A stretch of 64,000 bases of DNA from contig OY821519.1 in assembly GCA_963682025.1 (NCBI GenBank), forward strand, positions 145,494,312 through 145,558,311, in the 5' to 3' direction. The position numbers and the translations under genes were made by a program. The notes under the pieces were generated by a model, which saw nothing but the letters and a program-made list of their open reading frames with translations, did no database searches and was not told the DNA's origin. How positions within the stretch are numbered: the first letter of the stretch is position 1; every line of letters starts with the position of its first letter. Source of the DNA: Cordilura impudica. Its lineage: Eukaryota > Arthropoda > Insecta > Diptera > Scathophagidae. Positions 21,401-33,957 of this stretch are shown piece after piece.

Positions 21401-24174
21401 AGGTCGGATGGAGTAACAAAATAATAACCGAAAAAAGCTCTCTCAACTTTTTTTTCAAAAAAATATTGCCATATTTGGAAAACATAGAGAATAAATTTAT
21501 AATAATAAATAATTAAATTAGGGATGCCAAACGCAAAAAACCAAATATCGCAAACATTTCAAATAAAATAATTTGTTATCTTTATTTTCTGAAGAACTTC
21601 AAATATTCATCCAAAAAAAATTGAGAAAATTTATATATAAATAACATTCTCATCAAATTGCGTTTATTTATGTAACAATTTTTATGTTCGCAATTCTTAA
21701 ATATCATTTGAGGTTTTATAAAATTCATTGAATTTAAATTAATGTTTTCTGTAGTCCGATTCTGTAAATTTCAACAATCCGACAATGGCAAAATATATCG
21801 ACAGCTATTGTTGTTTGCACTACGGATTAAGTGATTCAATAAGTACATACATCTTAACGACAGTCGACAAATCTATTTTTCTATTTATTTAAATTGTAAA
21901 CGAGTGGCATCTCTGTAAAAATAAGCGAAAAACAAAGAAGAATAAAAAAAACAAATTACTTCGTGTTTGACAGGATGATTTTGTGTTTATGTCTAATATC
22001 TCTATTTTTTACTAATATTTCTGTTTATTTATTTGAAAATGAAATAATGAATTGAATATGCTATTAAATTTTTTTATTTATAAAAAAAAGTTTTTTAATA
22101 GAAGCAAAATATTTTCACTATTTTATGATTTTTATTTATGTATGACGACATTTCAACCTAAAAATTTAAGTTTTTATCGATTGAATAAACAACACAAAAA
22201 TGGTTGTCGTTTAGATAACAACAACAGCTGACTTTAACAGTAGCGAATATCGTTTAAAATTTTTACTGATAATTTTGCTTTTCTTTTTTTAACGATTCGA
22301 CTATCGTTAAAAGAAGTTACTGAGAAGCTATTAATTTCTCCTGAATGCCAATATTTTTTTTAATGTAAACGTTTTTTAAATGTAAATTTATTTGGCGTTT
22401 TTTTTTTGGAATTTGATGCAATTGATGTCTTCTAAATTTAAAATTATTATTTCCGACGTTTTGATATGATTTTCTGAAATTCAATTAATATTTTATAATA
22501 TATAATTGGAAATTTTAATTCCAAATTTTTCTAAAATTTGAATGGAAAATTTAAAAAGGGCAATTTTGCATTTATGTGAATAATACTGCTTTAGTAATTA
22601 TAAACAATTTTTAAAAATTAGATGTAATTGCAATCAGATATTTTGTAGGTAAACTGTAGAACTGTTTTGAAAGCAAAAAACTCATTGATGAACTCGGTAA
22701 CTCTATTTTGTAAAGACAACAAAAAGTTAATATGCCAAACTTATGTTCATATTTGTAAAAGAATAATGAAAAAACTTATGAAATAAAAGACCAGCCCGTG
22801 TATACTCTTAACATTGTTAGGTATAATATCTATTTGAAAATATTGACATTCATGTTAAAATAGAAATAACTATTGCAAAGCTAATTAGAAAAAAATTGTG
22901 GCGCCATCTACTGTGGCATAGTCACGCTGAGCAAAATGAAGTGACACTCTGTTAATGCAAAAGAAATGTATTTTCCCCACAACAAAATATTGCAGATATT
23001 TATGTAAATAAAATAATATACCGATTTATTTCTAACATGCAGTTATTATGGATATACATATATAGAATATATGTATACTATTTGTATTATTTAATATGTG
23101 TATGTACATATGTATATGTATGTAAATATTACACACAAAAAATACAACATCAAACGTAATTTTTGTGTTTTTCTCTTTAAATAAATTAATATATAAATTT
23201 TTTTTTTTTGCTAAATTTACATTGTTTTTGTTTATTAACAACTAGGTACATATTTGAGCATTATTTGCTTTAGATGCTGGTGAATTTTTACTCCCTTCAT
23301 ATTAACTCGTAGTGTCTACTTGTCGAAAAAATTTTGGATCGATTTAACCCCTTTCCCGTGACCCAATTGCAGGCTGGCTCGTGGCAATGACAGAAATGAT
23401 TCAGTAAATTTTTTTAGTGATGCCAAAACAATGGAAACTTTTAAATTTTTCTACCAGAGTTGATAAAAAAAAATGTACAAAGGGTTAGTTTTTATTATAT
23501 TATTACCACAACGACCACAAAAACAAAAAGTCCAGCTATGACAACAATACAACATTTAGAATAACAACAAGAACAATATAGAAACATCATATTTTTCATT
23601 TTTTTTACTTTTTCAGAGATTTCCCTGGACCTGTTCCACCGATTTTAATGATTTTTGAAATGGAAATCTTTCCAAGAATTTGTTGAATCATTCTCATTAA
23701 AAATGATCACCTTAGCTATCCTATTGAGGACGTGATCGTGACAAGAACAACATAGAAAATTATATTTTTTCAAGACTTTTTTTAGTTCTTTATTCAACTC
23801 TCGGGCCCTGCTTGACCGATTTGGACGATTTCAAACAGCAAACTTCTCAGGATGTTAAAGAATCATTTTTTATATCAACGAGCACCCTAGCTGCCCGATT
23901 GATGCCGTCATCGTGATTTCCACAGACGGACAGACGGACATCGCTATATCAACTCCGGTTGTTATAAGGATCACAAATATATATATATTTTATGGGGTCC
24001 AAATTTTTTTTTCTAATTATTACAAACGGAATGACAAACTTATATATACCCTCCGCACACTGGAGTGGAGGGTATACAAATAAGCATGAAGTATAAGTTA
24101 GTGCTTGAACTTCAGTGAAAACGGTACAATATAAAGAAAATTTTCTTTCTGAGATTTAAAAAATTAACATTATT

Positions 24175-24416
24175 TCTGTGGTCACAAGCGATAATCGCCT
24201 AAGTCAACTTAAGAACGATTTGAGTTATGTATGCTATCATATTCTACTAAAAACGCTTTATATTTACGTGAAATCCCCATTTCTCTAACACTGTTTATTA
24301 AGAAGTTATTAATGAAAACATACTGACCTAAGTCAGACCCATTACATTTATATAAAAAGTTAATTTTCTCAAAAGCATGAATTTCGACTTAGGCGGTTAA
24401 TGCTTATGACCACAGA
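24175..24416. mobile_element. MITE with TCTGTGGTCAYAAGC inverted ends
   Basis: TCTGTGGTCACAAGCGATAA (24175 on) and TTAATGCTTATGACCACAGA (ending 24416) are imperfect inverses over about 31 bp, including GCCTAAGTC/GACTTAGGC. The interior is AT-rich with no open frame. Confidence 0.6.
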
Positions 24417-24419
24417 TTT

Positions 24420-26200
24420 ATAGATAAGAAATTCTAAGAATTCTTTCTGTGGAAAGAACTTAAGAGCTAATGCTCTCAGTGACATTTTAACCGATTTTAT
24501 ACTAAAAACTGATGCAAAAGTTACCGGAAATATTGGCACTACATCAGATATATATGTAGATTAACTTTGTTGCAGTAATATCAAAATATTGAATTGTTTC
24601 TACATGATGAATTATTTTCATTATTTTGTTTTGTTTTAATATATTAAACTATGAATGTATGGTGATTTTTTTATTTATAGATAATGTATCAAATATGTAT
24701 ATGTGCATATATTATAATATATTATCTTGAAATGATAAAATCTAGCAATTTTTCATTATATAAAGTAGTTATATCTTTTCTCATTTTTTATTATTTTTTT
24801 GTTTAAGAGATATGGTAGCAATAATATTTTCATTATCATTTGATTAAAACTTTATACAGTAAACATTTCTTTTTTTTTTTTTTTTGTCAAACTGAAAATT
24901 TTTAGGAATGTAGTGTCTTCATTAATATCAACATTACGTATTCTATTCTTTATTATTTAATTTATCCAATAAATAAGTATGTACATACGTGCACACTCGT
25001 ATGTATGTATGTACAGTATGTATGCAAGTATATAATGTATTTTGTATACAATGCTTGTCAGTAATAAGCTGTCATAAGCAATTTTAAACAATTGCATGCA
25101 AACACAAATCCAGCGAAAGCGGAAAAAATACTATATTTTTGTTGCATTAGTTTATTGACATATTTACAATATCAACAATAATATTTTTATTAATTTTTTT
25201 TTTATTTGGAAAATTGTATTCATTTTTTCTATAAATATTGCAAATTATGATGAAAGTAAACAAAATTGTTCTAAATTTAATAAAAGAAAATATATTTATG
25301 TATGGTACATAGGAATATATCGAAAAATTCTATAAAATTCAATTAGTTCAATATTATATTTTTAAAATTTGTATTAAAATACATACATATTGAGGTTGTT
25401 GGTTTTAAACTTTTCCCTGATGTAACTGTCATCTATAATACTGTTGGTCTAGAGAAATGGATCCAGGCCAGAATGGAAACATTCGTTAATGAAAAATATT
25501 TTTCATATCAAATCTCTCTTGATAATGTTTGCTATTTTACGTTCAATAAGTCGAGTAGGTCGTCTAGATCAATGTTTTTTTTTTTAAATAGCATGATGAT
25601 ATTTCTGGCTGTTAACCAGAGCGTATCAGATAGTCAAACTATGGGGACGTAAGTAGCAATTACTGTAGCAATTTTAATGTTGTCTTCTTGACCAATCACT
25701 CACCTTGAACTTTAAACCTGCATGTTTTCATATTTTTGAGAGATCACTAAACGGGGATTTTCAAGTTGTATACTGACACCGTGTTATGTATATTTGAATA
25801 CGAATATATAAAAAAAACAATTGTTTACACGATTTATTTTAACTTTAATTAAGGCCGTTTGAAGCCCATATCTCAAGTTTCATCTCATTAATAACAGTTA
25901 CTCACAGTGAAAATCGCCCAAATTAAAAAATAATTTGTGTTGTTCTAATAATTAATATTAAAATTCTAAAAACCAAACTAATTTGCTCATCTATAGAACA
26001 AAGGAACTACGTAGATTTTGCTGTTTCATTTTGCAAATAAGATGAACGTTAGACACTCAAAAAATCCAGGAATAATCCACGAATAGGAACATCTAAACAT
26101 TAGACATTGTTAAATAATATATTGACATGAGTTTCAACACAAAAATATATTCTCAGCAATAAGCGATGAAATCTGAAAACTTATTTTGTTATACACCCAC
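24420..26200. other. AT-rich stretch with no recognised feature
   Basis: Contains microsatellites (ATGTATGTATGTAC near 25000) and T runs. There is no coding remnant, terminal repeat or RNA motif. Confidence 0.5.
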
Positions 26201-26203
26201 ATG

Positions 26204-26830
26204 TATATTTATACCCAATACCACTCTTGTCGGGATATACAGAGTTCGCGGTACAAGCATATAATGAGGATATAATGAATTTGTGCTGATGTTTCTAAGA
26301 ATCTAAAATATTTGACCTAAACTCTTTGATTATACCGATCGACTCCGAATAATTTTCTGATATCCGTCCATCCGTCTCTCGCAAAAATAAATATATTTTA
26401 TAGAAATTTTGTATATAAGCTCTTCTCGTCCATAGCATGAACGGTCCATATCGTGAAAATCGATGATTGTTCAGAGTTAGTCCCCATACAATATATCCAC
26501 ATGCGATCGACTTAAATTGTACTAAGATCCAAGTTATCAAAAGTATCTCGGTCAAATTTAGTTTATCAGTGTTTATTATTCCAATTCCTAATTACTACAA
26601 AATAAATGCTGCTTCCTGATTTTTAATTAAATCTGAAAAAAAAACAAAAATCTAGAATAGATTTTTCGCAAATATTGTTTATATATATTTTTTTGAGAAA
26701 ATTAAATGACTTTACTAAATATGGTTTTCACCTAGTCCCCATACAAAATTAGCATCCAATTTTAACTTTTCACATCAAAATGCTACATGCTAGCCGATCT
26801 ATATCGACTATAGTTTTCTTTCTTGTTTGT
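26204..26830 (-). repeat. TATACCC-type repeat, divergent inverted copy
   Basis: TATACCCAATACCACTCTTG begins it. GATTATACCGATCGACTCCG and TAGTCCCCATACAA follow, and it ends near ATCGACTATAGTTTTCTTTC with TTGTTTGTTC. The CCGTCCGT run is reduced to CCGTCCATCCGTC. The terminal palindrome is degraded. Confidence 0.5.
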
Positions 26831-27286
26831 TCTAAGTCCAATTTAAAAAAAAAATTTAAACACTGGTTTATTTTATTTTAGTCAAAGACGGTAACTAGAG
26901 TATCTGGCTTTCGGGAAGACATTGCTATATTATTTATTTGGTTTACGATGTTTTTTTTTATCTTTGCGAGTATATATAGAAAATCGTTGGTGCGTTAGAT
27001 TGTAACGAATGATCCGGAACCAAAAGAGATACCGAGTTCTACTCTTTGGTTTTTTTTTTTTTAATTTGGACCCCATGAGGTTAGTGGGCGTAGCACCTCC
27101 CATACAAAGTAAATATTTATCATAACATATCAAGAGAACTATCATAGTGAGAGTCGAAAAATTTTGTGTGAGTTCATTAGTTATAAATACAATAAGTGCC
27201 CCCAAAATAGGCGTCATGGGTCAAGGTGGTATGGCAGCTAAAAATGTAAATATGCGTCACCAAGATATGACATTTTTTTCATCTTA

Positions 27287-27997
27287 TAGTGCATTTACAT
27301 CTGAGGAAAATCTAGTAGATTTTAGTTGAAATCTATTTCAAAATCTATACCGTTTACATCTAACTTTTTTGACATTTTGTTAGATTTTGTTTCCACAAAA
27401 ACACACAGCTGATTAAAATAACACATATAACTAGAAATACCAGAAATATTCAAAACAATACGAAAATGGAAATATGGATAATTCTAAAAAAAGGAAGATT
27501 TTATTATTATATTATGCATCAAAAATTGAAAAAGCACAAGCTGAAATAGCAATTTTGCGAAAAGAAAAATCAGCATGTGTTAAATGTATTGTTTGACCAG
27601 CAAAAACAAATTCATTTTCCACAATTATTATTTAGCATATTGGAATGGACACATGTCAGTATAAAAAGTTAAAACTTTTCAATTACTAAATATTATTTTA
27701 TTATAGATTCGTCATTTTTTTATTAACAATTAACATTTTATTTCCTCTTTATTCAACTTGTTTGCCTTTGTCTTTGTTTTTAAATGTCAATTTTTCAGTC
27801 AGTGCGTTGTAATTTTCTACTACAATATTAAAAAACACAGTATTATCATTTGGTAGTGTCCAAGTTTGACAAGATTTTGTGAGATTTTGCTAAAGTCTAG
27901 TAACGAGCTAGATTTTGTTTTGTATGAAAAATCTAGTAAAAATTAGCTAGATTGTGCTCTCGTTTATACTAGATTTTGCTTAGATGTAAACGCACTA
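27287..27997. mobile_element. 711-bp TIR element with TTA target duplication (Harbinger-like)
   Basis: TAGTGCATTTACATCTGAGG at the left and AGATGTAAACGCACTA at the right are inverse ends. TTA flanks both sides (27284-27286 and 27998-28000). Interior copies of AAATCTAGTA/TACTAGATTT are scattered near the ends. A short frame DNSKKRKILLLYYASKIEKA (about 27476-27535) may be a remnant of a transposon protein but is too short to name. The 3-bp TTA duplication is as in the Harbinger element at 11788, although the end sequence differs. Confidence 0.6.
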
Positions 27998-28135
27998 TTA
28001 TTAAATGAATTTTTTGTTTGTAAGCTACGTGTAACAACTTTTGTAAAATAGTATTTAAGATATCTGGTTTTTGTTAGTTCACTAACAAAGTATGGCCCAA
28101 AGGGCTCGGTTAGGTTAATAATTAGGTAAATAAAA

Positions 28136-28770
28136 CAAGTACGAAAATTATAGTCGGTCTAGACCGACTATACGATACCCTATACCATGCGTTTAGAAAC
28201 CCTATCTCTTAGGCCCAACTAACTGGATATAGAAAATAAGCACAAAACAAATTTGAGAAGAATCAGTGCAATATTTTTGTTTTTTGATAGATTTAAGTGA
28301 AGATCGGGAAGCAGCTCTATATGGGACATATGGCTAAGAGTTGTCCCATGGGGATCATTTTTGGATTACTCATAAATGGATGTAATAAACGCACATAAAC
28401 CCAATTTGACTAAGATCTATATGACAATTTGGATCTTATGGCAATTTATGTCGATTTCATAGGGGTCATTTGTATGGGGGCTAGGTCTGAACATAAACCG
28501 ATTCTCACCAATTTCAATAGTGTTCATCCTATGGCCGATAGAAGCTCATATACCAACTTTCATTAAAACATATTTATATTTGCGACCTGCAGTTTTATTA
28601 CAAGGTTTAGACGGACGGACGTACGAACGTACGGACGGACATCGTTAAATCGAATCAGATAGTGATTCTGATTCGATCGGTATAATAAAAGATGGGACTA
28701 GGTCAAATATTTTTGGTAGTTACAAACAGCAGCACAAAGTCATTATACCCAAACCACATAGTGGTATAAA
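28136..28770 (+). repeat. TATACCC-type repeat, complete copy with both stem-loops
   Basis: AACAAGTACGAAAATTATAG and the palindrome TAGTCGGTCTAGACCGACTA begin it. GATCGGGAAGCAGCTCTATA and a run of GGACGGACGTACGAACG follow. It ends in TTATACCCAAACCACATAGTGGTATAA, itself a stem-loop. It serves as the reference for this subfamily. Confidence 0.65.
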
Positions 28771-28779
28771 TATAAAAAT

Positions 28780-30470
28780 ATAAAGAGTTCTATCATAGCG
28801 AGAGTCTATAAACTTTATGTGAGTTTATTAGTTATAAATACGAGTATTGGACCCAAAAATGTGTGGTATTTGAAAATAGGGCATGTCACCTCCAATACAA
28901 AGTAAATATATATTTAATATCGTTTGTGACCATGCATATTACTAATGCCATTGGGAAAATATTATGGTAGGTATATATAAAACAAAAACAATGTATTTAA
29001 TAATGTATTCTGGGACGACCCAATGTTAGACGGGATCCAATAGTTTATTATATACTTTGCTTTTACAAACTTAAAAGCCAAAAAGCTTATTTTTTTATGG
29101 AATGCATACTTGATTGACAAAATGTCTTCCTTAGAAATGACAATCTACCAAAAATCATTTTTTTATGATGACTTGTTTAATTTAGCAAACATAATTTTAC
29201 TACAAAAATAAAACAAGAAATACTTGAATTTCATCACAAATGGAGACAGACAATATATACTCCACCACAGAACGAGTTAAGAAAAGCAGAAATAAAAATG
29301 TCCCTGATAAAAATATTGGCATATGAAAAGCTTCTCGAGAAAAATCTGAACTCTATGATGTCATTTATTTGAATATTCTACTGAGGCTAGAAGATGTTTC
29401 AAATTCACCTGAAAAATTGCGAAAATAAAATTAAAATTTTCATAATATGTTTAATGTTTAATTAATTAAATTAACTTTAAAAATAAGTTTTAATCCACCA
29501 TTCTTTTTGCAAATAAACTCGTGCAAAACAAATAAATTATATGTATGACAAAAACAATTTACCATCATTGTACGTTACCATCACTGCACGTACATTATGT
29601 GTTTGCCTTATGTTTTGTGTCTGATACCAAAAACTTTTGTATGTTTTTTTATTTTAGAAATATATTAAATTTAAGCAAATTTTCCCAGTACACTTGAAAA
29701 TATTACAAGTGCCTTTGTCGCCTTATCTCCGCTTCTAAGTTACAGAATCATTCTACATAAAATTACACACATATTTCATTCTTCCAGAATAATAAAAATA
29801 TTTTAAAGAAAAATATTTTAATTCAAAACCAAGGAAGCGCATCACATGTAACAGCAACAATTTATAGCAATTTTTTTATAGGAAATTATATCTTACTGTA
29901 AACAAACATTCATATATACATATACAAGTATACATACATATGTACATATGTGTGTAAGATAACATACTCCCGCATTCATAAACTTTCCATCAACATTATG
30001 TATTTTACGACTACAGCTTCAATAAATTTACTTCCGTTACTCGAGTTACATTATGAAGCGTACAGAATTTCTGTTCCAAAATAGAACGTTGAAGACTGCA
30101 GTAAATTTAATTTAAACATTACTGCTGCTCTTCTAATTGACCTTGCACATGAGAAAAGAATGGAAGTAGAATGGAAAAGCATTACACGAAAATCTAAACC
30201 AAAATATACAAACAACCTCAATGGGGGTCATTGATGAAATACGTCTATTGTTGTGGTCATTAAGTATTAGGGGTATTCAGAAATAACACAACGGAAATGT
30301 CGTTAAATGCTGTAATAAGTAGTTCAGGTGTATTTTTTCAAAATTTAAAGAGTGACTTTAAATGACTTCAAAATAGCTTAATTTATTTCATAAACAAAAC
30401 AATTGTATTGTTGTTAGTGGTGTATGATTTCTGTGATTAGTACTACAACTAAGCTAAAGGGTAATAATAT
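28780..30470. other. AT-rich stretch with no recognised feature
   Basis: Short open frames only. Stretches such as TACGTTACCATCACTGCACG and GTATACATACATATGTAC are simple sequence. I found no terminal repeats or protein motifs. Confidence 0.45.
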
Positions 30471-30479
30471 GAGAACAGA

Positions 30480-30660
30480 TTCTGAATTTAGGTAAGAGTG
30501 TTAATTAAAGTGCATAACATAAAAGTAAACGTTGTGTGTAATAGACGCAAGTTCAAATAACTCGGCCGCCCTTTGTAGAAAAATTTCATATAGAAACAGT
30601 CTTATCAATTATAACATGGCAATTATTACAAGATTCAATATAATCAGCAGAGCTGTGACT
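30480..30660 (+). repeat. Possible tRNA-derived SINE remnant, copy 1
   Basis: TTTAGGTAAGAGTGTTAATT is followed by GCAAGTTCAAATAACTCGG (B-box-like GTTCAAAT) and GCCGCCCT, then GTAGAAAAATTTCATATAGA and AACAGTC. The order and sequence match 42460-42640. Box A is weak. Confidence 0.4.
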
Positions 30661-31275
30661 TTCATACACCAAAAAATTTTAAATATCCCCTTAAAGGTGC
30701 TATTACACGATGTGTTTTTTACATATGTACTGTCACTTTTTTTATCCATATGAAATTCGTCATGTCTGTCAAAATTGTCTTGTACATACGATTCATAATT
30801 TTTGCTATCACACGTGCATATGTATTTCCGTATGACATAACCTCTAAATGTAAACAACACCTGATTTAATTTGTGAATTTACAAAAATTTATTGTCAAAA
30901 AAAAGTTTATATATTTTTATTGTTAATTAATATTAAACAATTTATTTTTCTGTCAATATTAATCTTTATAATTTACTCTGTTTTTCTTTCGCCACAAGCA
31001 GTGTTGTATTTTCATTTGTTTGTCATGCAAAAATAGAACCTGTTTTAATTGAAAAATGTACATGTGACTTCTCTCATGTATTGCTTAAAATAAAACTTCT
31101 TTTATTTTTAAATTATATTTATTAAATTAAAACTATTTATTTATTTAAATTAAAAACTATTTATTTAAAAAAAAAAATATATGTATATAAATACATAAAA
31201 AAAATAAAACTTTAATAAATAACAGTTAAATTACGAGCTTGAAATCTATTAAATCAATTTTATACACAAATTTTA

Positions 31276-31661
31276 GGGCAATTCCATATGTGACGGAATG
31301 ACATTTTGAGTTGTAGAATTGAAGTTCAGGCTATTCTATAAAGCTATTTTGAATTTAATATTCATTCTTCAGTTTGAAAATGATTGTTAATGATTAAGAG
31401 ATTTAAAAAAAACTCAGAAACAATTTTTACACTATTTTATTCTTTTATTTTTGAGTAATTTCTCATTGTGTGACGGAATGACATTTTTGCTACCATGACT
31501 CTGTCCTGGTATTAAAACCTGGGAACTTTTGTAAATTAAGAAGCAAGTCAGATTTTAAACCAATGCATATTTTACATAGTTATGATATATAAGCAATATA
31601 AATTTATAATTTAGAGCAACTATTTTTTTTCATAAAAGTTGACATTTTTATGGAATTGCCC
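31276..31661. mobile_element. 386-bp TIR element (GGGCAATTCCATA ends, TTTA flanks)
   Basis: GGGCAATTCCATATG at 31276 and TATGGAATTGCCC ending at 31661 are exact inverses over about 13 bp, both flanked by TTTA. A 17-bp motif TGTGACGGAATGACATTTT occurs twice in direct orientation (about 31290 and 31469). No open frame is present. Confidence 0.6.
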
Positions 31662-31709
31662 TTTATTTAGTTTTTTTAACTGTATAAATAAATAATTCTT
31701 TATATTTTT

Positions 31710-32497
31710 AAACTCTTTCTTTTAACTCATACTCTCTGTCTGTCTGTCTGCCATGGGTGGACCACCTTCCCCCTTATCCAATTGATCTGAAGCTTGGCCC
31801 ATAGTCTTGTCGTGACTACAGACTAATTTTGGGGAGTCACGCACATTCACGTGTGGTCATGCACAGTCACGGAGTGATCTAAATGTCATTTCCCTCATTC
31901 GATCGATCTCAAGCTTGGTCCATACACTTACTGTGAAAAAAATATTAACTTTGAGTTAGTCACGCACAGTCACTCGTGGTCACGCACAGTCATGGAGTGA
32001 TCTAAATGTCATTTCCCCCCATCCGATCGATCTCAAACTTGGTCCATAGACTTGCTGTGAAAAAAAGATTAAATTTGACTTAGTCACGCGCAGTCACGCA
32101 CAGTCACGGAGTGATCTAAATGTCATTTACCCTCATCTGACCGATCTGAAACTTGGTCCATACACTTGCTGTGAAAAAAAGATTAACTTTGAGTTAGTCA
32201 CGCGCAGTCACGCACAGTCACGGAGTGATCTAAATGTCATTTACCCTCATCTGACCGATCTGAAACTTGGTCGATATACTTGCTGTAATGAAAGATCAAC
32301 TTCGACATAGTCACGCGCAGTCACGCATAGTCACGCACAGTCACGGAGAGATTAAAACCCCACTTCCCCTCATCTGATGGATCTGAAACTTTGTCCATAG
32401 ACTTGTTGTGGCCAAAGATTGATTTTAAGATAGTCACACAGTCACGCACAGTCACGGAGATATTCAGAACTCATATGCATAAGGAAAGAAAGAGTTT
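31710..32497 (+). mobile_element. TIR element with internal tandem repeats, long copy
   Basis: Ends AAACTCTTTCTTT and AAAGAAAGAGTTT are as in 17610-18126. Six units of 115-122 bp are marked by GATCTGAAACTTGG-like cores at about 31778, 31898, 32020, 32136, 32251 and 32373. Each unit ends with AGTCACGCACAGTCACGGAG and GTGATCTAAATGTCATTT. Central units are the most alike. Confidence 0.75.
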
Positions 32498-32499
32498 TA

Positions 32500-33950
32500 A
32501 TAAAAACTTTGTTTTTATGGGTTAGATTATTAAGTATTAAATTTAATATAATTCTTAAATCAATAAATATAAGATATGCAACCACGTTGAAAAATGTGGA
32601 ATAAAAAACACAAAATATCCGATTAAAAATATACAAAAAGTTACAACAACAAATCGATGACATACTGGCCTACTGACAACAATCATGCATTTGCATGAAA
32701 TTTATAAGAATTGTTATAAGAACTGTTTTTTAATTCTTAACTATTTTAAAATGTAACAGACTTTGTTGACAAACAATCTTAAAAACATAATTCGTTTAAA
32801 ATGAAAGTTCTTTTGATAGCAAAATTTTTTCAGTCTACCATTCAGTGTCTTTATAAAAATTATTTATACTAATTCAATTGATGCAGCTAAATTAAAATCA
32901 GTATAAAATGCAACAACTATTTATATTAGAACAACATATTTTAAGAAGAAATTATAAAATCAGATATTGTGATAAATTATTAGTTACCATGATAAAAATA
33001 ATTTAGTATTTGGAATTATTTTTCGGTTATAACAAAAAACCTGCAAACACTTTACATGTTGTGATATTTGTAGCCAAAATAAAAATCAAATTCTTTTGTA
33101 AAAATCAAATCAGAAAGTGATATGTTTAATCCAACAGAATAATTTAATTTATTTGTCATTTTGGGAAAATAAATAACGACGAATTAAAAAATTATATCTG
33201 ATAATTTAATTAAATTTAAACACTTATGTAAATGAAGTACATTAAGTTCCTTATCCTGTGGTCATTTGTTTTTATTATTGTTAGTTTTTTCGTCACAATT
33301 ATTTTAAGCAATTTTTGTTGCATTTTCTAAGTTGTGACATAAAAGTTACATTGTCAACGGATATTGGTGTAAAAACTAACATATATACAATTTGTATATC
33401 AATGTCAATTTAATAAGATTTACTCTTTTAGAATATATTATGTGTGGACAATGAATGCTTGCAATGAAAAGTGAAATTGAAGGGTATCGTCCCACTCGAC
33501 CCTACTAAGCAACCATATGTTAAAGCAGCGAATTCTTTCGACCATAACCGCCTTAGTGTTTCCTGTCATTAATGTTTGCGCGAAAGTATTTACCGTGGTT
33601 TACTCATCGGATAACTAATGTCGAGACTTCGAAGAGCCAATATGAAATGCTCGTAGAACCTATCAAAGTTGTGAAGGTTTTTAAAATAAGCCTGTCCAGG
33701 CAGCTGGAAAAGGCGCTTCCACGTTGGCATCTAAGAAGACTGCTCAATAATCTCCCGGAAATTCAAAGAAGTAAATTAGCAAATAATTAATAATTGAACT
33801 GATAAATATTATATTTGGTTTTGAATTTTGTTTTTTATTCCATATTTCGCTATCTCCACGCTTTATATTTCATAAAGTAGGGTAGCATTTTTCTTATTTG
33901 TAACAATTGTTACTCATAAAAAATATTCCTAAAGATGCCATCCAGTGGAT
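32500..33950. other. AT-rich stretch with one unrecognised open frame
   Basis: A + strand frame at 33572-33790 (72 codons) contains KYLPWFTHRITNVETSKSQ and LEKALPRWHLRRLL. It is locally less AT-rich but I recognise no family. GAATTATTTTTCGGTTATAA near 33015 is the inverse of a segment at about 19880, so part of this stretch may derive from the TACACACAG transposon family. Confidence 0.3.
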
Positions 33951-33957
33951 AGCTAAA

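Larger units (their letters stand above)
18345..24074 (+). repeat. 3-kb dispersed repeat, copy B, carrying two insertions
   Basis: It starts AACAAGTAAGAGTGTTAAA with the stem-loop ATTCGGCTGTGCCGAATC and ends ATACCCTCCGCACACTGGAG...GGGTAT. It aligns with copy A (7613-10682) except for a 1.7-kb TIR transposon (18549-20284) and a LINE fragment (about 20349-21400). Removing them leaves about 2.9 kb. The flanking AACAAGTAAGA is absent from copy A. Confidence 0.75.

Noticed and set aside
31710..32497. CRISPR-like array of regularly spaced repeats
   Set aside because: The units are 115-122 bp and similar throughout. There are no unique spacers, the genome is eukaryotic, and terminal inverted repeats bound the array.
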